Origin: Sphingomonadales bacterium Ga0077557
Lineage (GTDB): Bacteria > Pseudomonadota > Alphaproteobacteria > Sphingomonadales > Sphingomonadaceae
NCBI GenBank assembly: GCA_001464615.1
Contig: LNFI01000010.1
Coordinates: forward strand, 1-38,866
DNA length: 38,866 bases
Direction of reading: 5' to 3'
Under the pieces are notes generated by a model. It did no database searches, was not told where the DNA came from, and saw only the letters and a program-made list of their open reading frames with translations. Made by a program: the position numbers and the translations under genes. Of the stretch, positions 32,301-38,866 are shown in pieces (the first letter of the stretch is position 1; the number at the start of each line of letters is the position of its first letter).

Positions 32301-33556
32301 GCCACCCATCATCACTGTCCGGTGTCTTCCGCCGACCCTTCCCCGAACAGGTCGCCTTTTTCCGGCAGAAGCTGGGCAACCGCGTGCCGACCCGGCGCTG
32401 GGACGATCTGGTGGCGCAAGCGCACGACACCGCCTTCATGGTGGCGGGCGCGGCAGAGGCTGATCTGCTGACTGATCTGGCCGCCGCCGTCGACAAGGCG
32501 ATTGCCGAGGGGATGGGGATAGAGGCGTTCCGAAAGGACTTCCGCAGCATCGTGACGCGCAACGGCTGGACCGGCTGGACGGGCGAAGGCAGCGTTGGGG
32601 GTGAGGCGTGGCGGGTCAAGACGATCCTGCGCACCAATGCCTATACCAGCTATTCGGCCGGGCGATATGCGCAGCTGATCGATGGCAATTTCCCCTTCTG
32701 GGTCTATCGCCATGGTGGCAGCCTGGAACCCCGGCCGGATCATCTGTCATGGGACAGCTTCTATGCGCCGCCCAGTCACCCTTTCTGGGTGAAGCATTAT
32801 CCGCCGTCCGACTGGGGCTGTTCCTGCTATGCGCTGGGGGCGCGTTCCGCGCGCGCGGCGGTGCGCCTGGGCGGCGACCCCAACAAGCGGCTGCCCGCCA
32901 ACTGGCAGATGATCAACCCAAAGACCGGCCAGCCCAACGGCATTGGCAAGGGCTGGGGCTATGCGCCGGGCGCGAGCGTGGCGAGCGCGGTGAACGCAGC
33001 GGCCGCAAAGATCGGCAGCTGGGATTACCGGGTTGCCAAGGCATTCATGGAAAGCCTGCCGGTGGCGGATCAGGACGCGCTGTCATCGGCCTATCGATCG
33101 CTGCCATCGACCGCCGACGATGCGCGCCGATTTGCCCGGCGCATCTGGGAAGACATGCCCGATCCGCAGCCAGGCCGAACGCTTGGGCTGGTGCGCAGCG
33201 ACCAAGCGGCGGCAATCGTCGGCGATCGGAAGGGTATCGAGATCGACGTCAGCGGCTTCGACTATACCCTGTCACCATCAGACGTTCGTTATGTCCGCAA
33301 CAAACACGGTGATGATGTGCAGCAGCGCTCACAGCGACAGCGAGGCGTGACGCCTGAAGACTTCGCCAAGCTGCCCCAGATTATCGAGGCATCTAAGCTG
33401 GTCTTTGTCGGCGTCTCAGACATCGGTAAGCTGCCGGTTTACGAAATGACCCTGATCATCGACGGGGAGGAATATGTGACGCGCTGGGAGAGCCGGTCGC
33501 GCCGCCGCACCTTGGCGCTGCTGACCTTTTTCATTCGGCGGGTGAAAGGGGCTTGA
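32297..33556 (+). CDS. MuF-type head morphogenesis protein with C-terminal PBECR-like nuclease toxin domain
   Basis: 419 aa. The N-terminal SPP1 gp7/Mu gpF region (1-230) has KTILRTNAYTSYSAGRYAQL and the conserved HLSWDSFYAPPSHPFW, HYPPSDWGCSCY. The C-terminal ~100 residues (317-419) are not needed for that fold: VRYVRNKHGDD with H337, GVTPEDFAKLPQIIEASK, YEMTLIIDGEEYVTRWESRS and LLTFFIRR. This matches the general layout of phage Barnase/EndoU/ColicinE5/RelE-like (PBECR) toxins fused to MuF. It would enter the host cell with the phage DNA. No immunity gene was recognised beside it. Confidence 0.85.
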   Translation: MSHPSSLSGVFRRPFPEQVAFFRQKLGNRVPTRRWDDLVAQAHDTAFMVAGAAEADLLTDLAAAVDKAIAEGMGIEAFRKDFRSIVTRNGWTGWTGEGSVGGEAWRVKTILRTNAYTSYSAGRYAQLIDGNFPFWVYRHGGSLEPRPDHLSWDSFYAPPSHPFWVKHYPPSDWGCSCYALGARSARAAVRLGGDPNKRLPANWQMINPKTGQPNGIGKGWGYAPGASVASAVNAAAAKIGSWDYRVAKAFMESLPVADQDALSSAYRSLPSTADDARRFARRIWEDMPDPQPGRTLGLVRSDQAAAIVGDRKGIEIDVSGFDYTLSPSDVRYVRNKHGDDVQQRSQRQRGVTPEDFAKLPQIIEASKLVFVGVSDIGKLPVYEMTLIIDGEEYVTRWESRSRRRTLALLTFFIRRVKGA

Positions 33557-33634
33557 TCGCCTCCCCTGTACGCCTGGAAACGTCGCCGGGTACCTGCCGG
33601 ACGGTGGATGCGATCAAGCTGGGAGCCAAATAGC

Positions 33635-34132
33635 ATGTTCACGACCGAGTTCAAGGCAGACGCCGCCCGCGCCGCGATCCGCAGCGCCGCCGCGCAGCTG
33701 GAGGACATGACGCCGATCTTCCGCGACGTGACCGAATATATGATCGGTGCGACCCGCCAGCGCTTCGTCACCGGTACCGCGCCGGACGGCTCCCGCTGGG
33801 CCGCCAAGCGACCGGCGACGCTCGAACGCTACAAGGCGCTCGGCTATGGCAATCTCTCCCGCGTGCTGATCGGCCCCGGCAAGCGATTGTCGCGGGAGAT
33901 TGTCGGCCAGGCCAGTCCCCAGGGCGCCGTGATCGGATCGGCGCTGATCTATTCGCGGGTAATGCAGGAGGGTGCTGCCAAGGGTGCATTCGGTGCCGAT
34001 CGACGCGGCCGGCCGGTCCCCTGGGGCCGCATTCCGGCGCGCGTGTGGCTGGGCATCTCCGCCCAGGACGAGACGCAGATCATCGATATCGTTGACGAGC
34101 ATGTCGGCAAGCCGCTCGACGCGGGCAGCTAG
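33635..34132 (+). CDS. Phage virion morphogenesis protein (Mu gp31/gpG-like, tail-completion family)
   Basis: 165 aa from the ATG at 33635. Motifs: MIGATRQRFVTGTAPDGSRW, KRPATLERYK, LIYSRVMQEGAAKG and IPARVWLGIS, all characteristic of the phage_tail_S family. It joins or completes head and tail. The 78-nt gap before it (33557-33634) holds only the ribosome-binding region. Confidence 0.9.
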   Translation: MFTTEFKADAARAAIRSAAAQLEDMTPIFRDVTEYMIGATRQRFVTGTAPDGSRWAAKRPATLERYKALGYGNLSRVLIGPGKRLSREIVGQASPQGAVIGSALIYSRVMQEGAAKGAFGADRRGRPVPWGRIPARVWLGISAQDETQIIDIVDEHVGKPLDAGS

Positions 34133-34222
34133 ACAGGCCGGCAGGATGACCGGCGACCCGACTTGACCAAATCGGGCCGCCGCGTCATCACCCATAGAAC
34201 CAGCGCCTGATCGCGGGTTTCC

Positions 34223-34246
34223 TGGCCGCGATAGCGGCCATATTTT
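34223..34246 (+). terminator. Rho-independent terminator with the same stem as at 25089
   Basis: TGGCCGC (34223-34229), loop GATA, GCGGCCA (34234-34240), then TATTTT. It lies in the 145-nt gap 34133-34277 between the gp31-like and protease genes. A further hairpin ACGGG/CCCGT (34258-34262/34267-34271) sits just before the protease start, where no Shine-Dalgarno is seen. Confidence 0.8.
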
Positions 34247-34277
34247 CAGGGCTTCCGGACGGGCAAACCCGTTGTCG

Positions 34278-35270
34278 ATGAAGCTCAAAACGCCCCCGTC
34301 CCAATCTTCTTTGGTCGCCCTTTGCTCCGCCGTGGCGTTTGCTGATGGCGATGGTGCGCCCGAATGGATCAACCTGCTGCCTGCAGGGCCGGTGCGGACG
34401 ATTGACGGGCGCGGGCCTTATACTGTCGCATCAATGGCCGCGCTGATCGCCGCCTCGCTGCCAGAGGGTGGCAAGCTCGTGCTCGACGAAAATCACGCGA
34501 CCGACAAGGGCATGGCGCTTGGCCTGCCCGCCCCGGCGCAGGGCTGGATCGTGGCGCTGGAAGCGCGCGAGGACGGGCTGTGGGGCAAGGTCGACTGGAC
34601 CGGCCCTGGCCGCCAGCTGATGGCCGACAAAGCCTATTCGGGCGTCAGCCCGGTGATCGCGCACACCAAGGACGGCCGCATCATGCGGCTGCTGCGCGTC
34701 AGCCTTACCAACACCCCAAACCTGCAGGGCCTGGTGTCCCTGCATTCGGAAGGAAGCACGATGGATTGGAAAGCGAAGCTGATCGAGCTGCTTGGGCTCG
34801 ACAGCAGCGCCGATGACGCGGCGATCGACGCCGCGCTGACGGCGAAGATGACGGCAATGGCAATGCAGTCTCAGGGCGATGTGCTCAATCTGATCGAGCA
34901 CCCCACGGTGATCGCGCTGCAATCTGAGCTGACATCGGCGACGGCGCAGATCAAGGCGCTGACCGATGGCCAGGCACGCAAGGATGCCACCGCGTTTGTC
35001 GATGGTGCGATCCGCGAAGGGCGGGCTGGCCTGAAGCCGATGCGCGACGAATATATCGCGCTTCACATGGAAAATCCGACCCGCGCCGAAAAGCTGATCG
35101 GCAGTATGGTGAAGCTCACCGGTTCGACCATCACTGACAGCGTGATCGACGACAAGGGCGAGCGCGGCCTGGCCGCCGAGGACCGCCAGGTGATGGCGCT
35201 GTTTGGCGTGTCAGAGGAAGATTATCAGGCGGAGCTGAAGAGTGCCGGCCTGCAGAAGGAGGCCCTGTAA
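34278..35270 (+). CDS. Mu-like protease I (prohead protease/scaffold precursor)
   Basis: 330 aa from the ATG at 34278 (TTG 34272 is an alternative). The protease part (1-160) shows PEWINLLPAGPVRTIDGRGP, LVLDENHATDK, WGKVDWTGPGRQL and AYSGVSPVIAH, then LLRVSLTNTPN, as in Mu gpI-type serine proteases; the H in DENHAT is the likely catalytic histidine. The C-terminal half is a helical scaffold domain that can be started separately at 34761. Confidence 0.9.
   Translation: MKLKTPPSQSSLVALCSAVAFADGDGAPEWINLLPAGPVRTIDGRGPYTVASMAALIAASLPEGGKLVLDENHATDKGMALGLPAPAQGWIVALEAREDGLWGKVDWTGPGRQLMADKAYSGVSPVIAHTKDGRIMRLLRVSLTNTPNLQGLVSLHSEGSTMDWKAKLIELLGLDSSADDAAIDAALTAKMTAMAMQSQGDVLNLIEHPTVIALQSELTSATAQIKALTDGQARKDATAFVDGAIREGRAGLKPMRDEYIALHMENPTRAEKLIGSMVKLTGSTITDSVIDDKGERGLAAEDRQVMALFGVSEEDYQAELKSAGLQKEAL
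34761..35270 (+). CDS. Internal-start scaffold protein (gpZ-like), nested in the protease gene
   Basis: An in-frame ATG at 34761 follows a good Shine-Dalgarno (GGAAGGAAG, 5-7 nt gap). The product (169 aa, MDWKAKLIELLGLDSSADDA ...) is just the helical C-terminus. Mu gpZ and lambda Nu3 are made this way, so the nested start is probably real. Confidence 0.6.
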   Translation: MDWKAKLIELLGLDSSADDAAIDAALTAKMTAMAMQSQGDVLNLIEHPTVIALQSELTSATAQIKALTDGQARKDATAFVDGAIREGRAGLKPMRDEYIALHMENPTRAEKLIGSMVKLTGSTITDSVIDDKGERGLAAEDRQVMALFGVSEEDYQAELKSAGLQKEAL

Positions 35271-35684
35271 ATGGCCGCGCTCACCGCACCCCGGACCACG
35301 CCGCAGAAGCTTGATCCGATGACCCGCAGCGTACCGCTGCTCGCCAACGCCAAGGTTTACCAGGGCGGCATGGTGCAGATCGCTGCATCGACCTTCGCCG
35401 TCGCTGCTGTCGCCACGGCGGCCAACGTCACCATCGGCCGCGCCAGGCAGACCGTCGACAACGCGGGCGGTGCCAATGGCGCTGTGTCGGTCGAGGTTGA
35501 TCGCGGTGTGCACCGTTACGCCAACTCGGCATCGGGCGACCTGATCACGCGGGCTGAGATCGGCAAGACGGTCTATGTCGTCGACGATCAGACGGTCGCC
35601 AAAACCGACAATTCCGCTGCCCGGCCCGCTGCCGGCACCTGCTACGACGTGGACGCGCAGGGCGTCTGGGTCGAGTTCAAATAA
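35271..35684 (+). CDS. Probable head decoration/cement protein
   Basis: 137 aa, starts directly after the protease stop with GAAGGAGG upstream. Beta-rich small protein (KVYQGGMVQIAASTFAVAAV; TVYVVDDQTVAKTDNSAARP). Position between scaffold and major head protein fits a capsid stabiliser; the family was not firmly recognised. Confidence 0.75.
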   Translation: MAALTAPRTTPQKLDPMTRSVPLLANAKVYQGGMVQIAASTFAVAAVATAANVTIGRARQTVDNAGGANGAVSVEVDRGVHRYANSASGDLITRAEIGKTVYVVDDQTVAKTDNSAARPAAGTCYDVDAQGVWVEFK

Positions 35685-35699
35685 GAAGGGCCCGTCCAG

Positions 35700-36602
35700 A
35701 TGATCGTCAATAGCGAAAACCTCAACCGGCTCCGTGTCGGTTACAATGCCGCCATGAAGCGCGGCCTCATGTCGACCGCAGCGGCGACGTCTGCCCGGAT
35801 CGCCATGCGCGTGTCGGCAACTCAGAAAGAGCAGCGCTATGGTTGGCTCGGTAAGCTGCCCGATGTGCGGGAATGGATCGGCGACCGCGTCATCCAGAAC
35901 ATCTCCGAGAGCGATTACGCGATCAAGGAGAAGAAGTGGGAACTGACCGTCGGCGTCGATCGCGATGATATCGAGACCGACAATCTCGGCCTCTATTCGT
36001 TGCTGTTCGAGGCGATCGGCGAGTCGACCATTTCCAAGCCCGAGCAGCTCGTCTGGGGCCTGCTCAAGGCTGGTTTCGCGACCAACTGCTATGACGGCCA
36101 GTATTTCTTCGACACCGATCACCCGGTGCTGGCCGCTGACGGCGTTACCATGCTGTCGGTCGCCAACACCGATGGCGGCGCTGGCGAGCCATGGTTTCTG
36201 CTCGACGTTGGCCGCGTGCTCAAGCCGCTGATCCTGCAGGTCCGCCGCGACTTTGGCGATGTCGTCGCCAAGGACAAGGTGACCGACGACAACGTCTTCG
36301 AGCGCAACGAGTTCGTCTATGGCGTCGATGCGCGGATGAACGTCGGCTATGGCTTCTGGCAGTTCGCCTGGGGATCGAAGCAGGCGCTGTCGGCAGCGAC
36401 TTATGAGCTGGCGCGATCGTCGCTTTTGGGGATGAAGGGCGATTTTGGCCGCCCCCTGGGCATCATGCCCAAGCTGCTCGTGTGCGGCCCTTCGCTCGAA
36501 GGCGCAGCACGCCGGGTGGTAGCATCGCAGCTGGTGAACGGCGGCGAGACCAACCCCTGGGCTGGCACCGCCGAAGTGCTCGTCGTTCCCTGGCTGGCAT
36601 AA
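35700..36602 (+). CDS. Major head subunit (Mu gpT-like)
   Basis: 300 aa, the usual size for Mu-like gpT. Motifs: LNRLRVGYNAAMKRGL, YGWLGKLPDVREWIGDR, KKWELTVGVDRDDIETDN and GQYFFDTDHPV, ending with NPWAGTAEVLVVPWL. It builds the icosahedral shell with the scaffold and protease made upstream. Confidence 0.95.
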   Translation: MIVNSENLNRLRVGYNAAMKRGLMSTAAATSARIAMRVSATQKEQRYGWLGKLPDVREWIGDRVIQNISESDYAIKEKKWELTVGVDRDDIETDNLGLYSLLFEAIGESTISKPEQLVWGLLKAGFATNCYDGQYFFDTDHPVLAADGVTMLSVANTDGGAGEPWFLLDVGRVLKPLILQVRRDFGDVVAKDKVTDDNVFERNEFVYGVDARMNVGYGFWQFAWGSKQALSAATYELARSSLLGMKGDFGRPLGIMPKLLVCGPSLEGAARRVVASQLVNGGETNPWAGTAEVLVVPWLA

Positions 36603-36614
36603 GGAGCGTCCCCG

Positions 36615-36965
36615 ATGGCCAAGCGCCCAGCACCCAGGGCGGCCGGTTCAACACCGGCCGCCCAAGCATCCCCCGCACCGACCGCCGCTGCTCTCGCTGC
36701 TGCCCAGGTCGAGGCCGATCGCGTCGCCGCCGACAAGGCTGCCGCTGATAAGGCCGAGGCGGATCGCGTCGCTGCCGAGCTGGGCGGGTTCGACATGGAT
36801 GGCCGCACGATCTTTGTCCGCTCGGCCTCACCGCACGGCCGTCGTCGCGCGGGGCTCGCCTTCGGCGCCACGCCGGTGCCCGTGCGCGTCGATGAACTCA
36901 CCGACGAGCAGCTGACTGCGATTCTGTGGGATAGCGATCTCGTGATCGTCGCCGTGGAAGAGTGA
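36615..36965 (+). CDS. Mu gp35-like (FluMu N-terminal) protein
   Basis: 116 aa with AAGGAG 8 nt upstream. A long Ala/Asp/Lys-rich N-terminal helix (RVAADKAAADKAEADRVAAE) precedes a compact C-terminal domain (RRRAGLAFGATPVPVRVDEL; AILWDSDLVIVAVE). The C-terminal domain is of the type found in Mu gp35 relatives; the N-terminal helix is low-complexity. Confidence 0.75.
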   Translation: MAKRPAPRAAGSTPAAQASPAPTAAALAAAQVEADRVAADKAAADKAEADRVAAELGGFDMDGRTIFVRSASPHGRRRAGLAFGATPVPVRVDELTDEQLTAILWDSDLVIVAVEE

Positions 36966-36978
36966 GGGGTAACGACCG

Positions 36979-37407
36979 GTGCCTTACACCTCGCTTACGC
37001 AGTTGACCGCCCGCTATGGCGAGCGGTTGCTGTTGCAGGTCGCCGATCGCGCTGATCCGCCTGCGGGCGCGATCGATGCCGCGATCGTCGCCCAGGCGCT
37101 GGCCGATACCGACGCGGTGATCGATGGCTATCTGGCTGGCCGATATGTGTTGCCGCTGGCGAGCATGCCGCCGCAGCTGCCGCCGATCGCCCAGGCAATC
37201 GCGATCTATAAGCTGCATGTCTATGAGCCGGAAAAGAAGATCGCCGACGAACATCAGGCGGCGATCGCCGACCTGGTCCGGATCGCCAATGGCGTGATCC
37301 GGCTGGCTGTGGCCGGGGTGGAGCCGACCAGTTCGGGCGCATCGGGCGTCGAGACGATCGACCGTGAACGCGATTTCACGCCAGAAAAAATGACGGGTTT
37401 CATCTGA
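36979..37407 (+). CDS. DUF1320 protein (Mu gp36-like)
   Basis: 142 aa from GTG with GAGGGG upstream. Signature: YTSLTQLTARYGERLL, AIDAAIVAQALADTDAVIDG YLAGRYVLPL, PPIAQAIAIYKLHVYEP, and a C-terminal RDFTPEKMTGFI. DUF1320 proteins lie at the head-tail connector of Mu-like phages. The last base overlaps the next ATG. Confidence 0.92.
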   Translation: MPYTSLTQLTARYGERLLLQVADRADPPAGAIDAAIVAQALADTDAVIDGYLAGRYVLPLASMPPQLPPIAQAIAIYKLHVYEPEKKIADEHQAAIADLVRIANGVIRLAVAGVEPTSSGASGVETIDRERDFTPEKMTGFI

Positions 37408-37847
37408 TGCTGCAGCTGGACGCCCTTCGCACCCGGATCGAAGACCAGGTGCCAGCACTGGCGGGCAATCTGGGCAATGCTGCGCAGTTCACCCTGCTGG
37501 TCGACAAGGGCCAGCTGCCCCAGTGGCGCATCGGCGGGTTCATCCTGCCGGGCGGGTTGATCGGCGGGCAAGTGCGATCGGCGACAGCGGCGTTCATCCA
37601 GGACGTGCAGGAAACGATCGCCGTCGTGCTGGTGTGCCGGGTGGCATCCGATCCAACGGGTGAAAAGGCGCTGGATGAAATCACGCCGCTGGTGCGCGAC
37701 GTCGTGATGGGCGTGATCGGCTGGGCACCCGATGGCGTCCCCGGTGTCTTTTCGCTCGTCAAGGGCGAGCTGGTCGGATCGCAGGGCAATGCCCTGATCT
37801 TCCAGCTCGACTTTGCCCTTTCTGATCAACTGAGGAAAATCGCATGA
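37407..37847 (+). CDS. DUF1834-type protein (Mu gp37-like)
   Basis: 146 aa. Starts with a helix MLQLDALRTRIEDQVPAL, then AFIQDVQETIAVVLVCRVAS, LVRDVVMGVIGWAPDG and LIFQLDFALSDQLR, the pattern of Mu gp37, a tail terminator/connector protein. ATGA overlap with the following gene. Confidence 0.88.
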   Translation: MLQLDALRTRIEDQVPALAGNLGNAAQFTLLVDKGQLPQWRIGGFILPGGLIGGQVRSATAAFIQDVQETIAVVLVCRVASDPTGEKALDEITPLVRDVVMGVIGWAPDGVPGVFSLVKGELVGSQGNALIFQLDFALSDQLRKIA

Positions 37848-38098
37848 CACGCCGTAAATCAGGCGCTTCCACGCCTTCGTCCGAGGATCAGCAGCCTGAG
37901 GAACAGCAGCCCCAGCATGGCGGCAGCTTTGTGCGCCAGCCGGATGGCAAGCTGGAAGTGGTCGAACAGACCAGGCTCGTCGCCGACGATGATGACGGCG
38001 CAGATGATCAAGAAGGGGCAGCGGAAGGGGATGAAATCCCGCCCACTGATCCTGTCACGCCGGGCACGCCCCCAGGCGCACCGACCGAGGAGGCATAA
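37844..38098 (+). CDS. Small acidic low-complexity protein
   Basis: 84 aa, ATGA overlap with gp37. A basic N-terminus is followed by Gln/Glu-, Asp- and Pro/Thr-rich segments (DDDDGADDQEGAAEGDE). The middle (GSFVRQPDGKLEVVEQTR) is the only ordered-looking part, similar in type to the small proteins at Mu gp38's position. Function unknown. Confidence 0.6.
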   Translation: MTRRKSGASTPSSEDQQPEEQQPQHGGSFVRQPDGKLEVVEQTRLVADDDDGADDQEGAAEGDEIPPTDPVTPGTPPGAPTEEA

Positions 38099-38866
38099 AT
38101 GTCGAAGTTCTGGAAATCGAAGACCATCCTGGCGAAGATGGAAGCCGTCTATGGCACCGATCCGGTGCCGACCGGTGCCGCCAATGCCATCCTGGCCAGC
38201 GACGTCACATGGTCACCGATGGAAGGAAGCGACGTCGCGCGCAATGTTGAGCGGCCTTATTTCTCGGCCGATCCAACCATCCCAGCCGGGCTTTACGCCA
38301 GCATCACTTTTTCAGTTGAGATGGTCGGTTCGGGCACGCTGGGCACGCCGCCCGGCTGGGGACCGTTGATCCGCGCGTGTCGTGCCGCAGAAGTGATCAC
38401 GGCGGCGACCAAGGTCGAATATACGCCTATCACCAACAATCCCGAATCGGCTGCGCTGTATTTCGACGTCGATGGCACGCTGCAGAAGATGCTCGGGTCG
38501 CGCGGCACTTTTGCGCAAACGCTTTCCGCCAATGGTATCCCCTTGCTGACCTTTACGTTGAGCGGGCTGTTCTCGCCCGCTACCGAGGCTGCCAAGCCGA
38601 CCCCCAATTATTCGACGTTCCAGGCTCCGCAAGTTGCCAACACCCAGAACACGCCGACCTTCACGATCGGCGGCATTTCGTTCGTGCTGCGCGAGTTCAA
38701 GCTGGATCTCGCCAACCAGGTCACGCCGCGTCTGTTGATCGGCGAGGAAACGATCCAGATCACTGGCGTCGGCGAAAAGATCGACATGAAGGTCGAGGCA
38801 GTGCCCGTCTCAACTTACCATCCACAGACGATCGCGCAGAACTGTACATTGCAGGCGATCGTGCTG
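38099..38866 (+). CDS. Tail-tube-like protein, incomplete at the window edge
   Basis: 256 codons seen without a stop; GAGGAGG 6 nt before the ATG at 38099. The N-terminus KTILAKMEAVYGTDPVPTGA followed by repeated beta-strand segments (ITFSVEMVGSGTLGTPPGWG; AALYFDVDGTLQKMLGSRG; PTFTIGGISFVLREFKLDL) is that of phage tail-tube proteins of long non-contractile tails. In Mu a sheath gene would occupy this area. Length cannot be judged because the 3' end is missing. Confidence 0.75.
   Translation, partial: MSKFWKSKTILAKMEAVYGTDPVPTGAANAILASDVTWSPMEGSDVARNVERPYFSADPTIPAGLYASITFSVEMVGSGTLGTPPGWGPLIRACRAAEVITAATKVEYTPITNNPESAALYFDVDGTLQKMLGSRGTFAQTLSANGIPLLTFTLSGLFSPATEAAKPTPNYSTFQAPQVANTQNTPTFTIGGISFVLREFKLDLANQVTPRLLIGEETIQITGVGEKIDMKVEAVPVSTYHPQTIAQNCTLQAIVL

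Larger units (their letters stand above)
12021..38866 (+). mobile_element. Mu-like transposable prophage, right end outside the window
   Basis: Gene order repressor / Cro-like / transposase A / ATPase B / GemA / Mor / lysis / gp25-gp37-like head genes is that of Mu-type phages. The left terminus is placed between about 12021 and 12120 from the decapitated VOC gene and the repeat-rich sequence there; a Mu-type TG end could be the TGGCGG at 12021, but this is not certain. The right terminus and the target duplication cannot be seen. No tail sheath gene follows gp37, so the tail may be non-contractile. Confidence 0.92.

Noticed and set aside
12021..38866. CRISPR array or insertion sequences within the prophage
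   Set aside because: No regularly spaced repeats and no second transposase were seen; the tandem repeats found lie inside the portal coding sequence.

Overview
The window is high-GC DNA with tightly packed, often 4-nt-overlapping genes. The chromosomal part (divergent ETF-quinone oxidoreductase and uracil-DNA-glycosylase-like genes, soluble lytic transglycosylase, MoaB, IspE, Nnr) fits an alphaproteobacterium, most likely a sphingomonad. That assignment is inferred from gene content and protein style, not from a marker RNA.

Layout: 1-8123 is a leftward block of housekeeping genes: RlmD/TrmA-type RNA methyltransferase, Nnr, a small lipoprotein, N-formylglutamate amidohydrolase, IspE, a secreted TPR protein and ETF-QO. 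8240-11673 is a rightward operon: UDG-like protein, lytic transglycosylase, MoaB and a small membrane protein. A VOC/glyoxalase gene (11683-12048, leftward) has lost its start codon. From about 12021 to the right edge, and beyond it, the window is a Mu-like transposable prophage of at least 26.8 kb; its right end is not in the window.

Prophage, left to right: a gene-free end with repeated ATCCGG-N8-GCGGAT sites (candidate transposase-binding sites); two exported-protein genes co-directional with and coupled to an S24-type repressor; twin palindromic operators; a Cro/YdaS-like regulator; then about 6 kb of extra early genes that Mu lacks (ParB-like protein, adenine methyltransferase-like protein, winged-helix protein, stand-alone DnaA domain IV-like protein, zinc ribbon, several small proteins, a leftward accessory gene, an ORF6N protein with a strongly structured leader). 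Next come MuA-type transposase, MuB-type ATPase, a pair of duplicated Cys-rich proteins, GemA and a Mor-type activator, closed by a rho-independent terminator. The late block runs endolysin, holin candidate, nested spanins, DksA-like protein, Mu gp25/26/27-like proteins, large terminase, portal, MuF-type head protein with a C-terminal nuclease-toxin-like extension, virion morphogenesis protein, a second terminator with the same stem, protease with an internal scaffold start, decoration protein, major head protein, gp35/36/37-like proteins and a tail-tube-like protein cut by the window edge. No tail sheath gene lies between gp37 and the tube candidate, so the tail may be siphovirus-like (as in B3/D3112) rather than contractile.

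Most notable points: a roughly 120-nt multi-helix leader before the ORF6N gene whose hairpin loop is complementary to that gene's Shine-Dalgarno region (18658-18797); the MuF C-terminal toxin-like domain; a chimeric small ORF made from a second diverged copy of the gp27 tail (28172-28318); the ParB/methyltransferase/DnaA-IV early cluster; and the decapitated VOC gene at the prophage's left edge.
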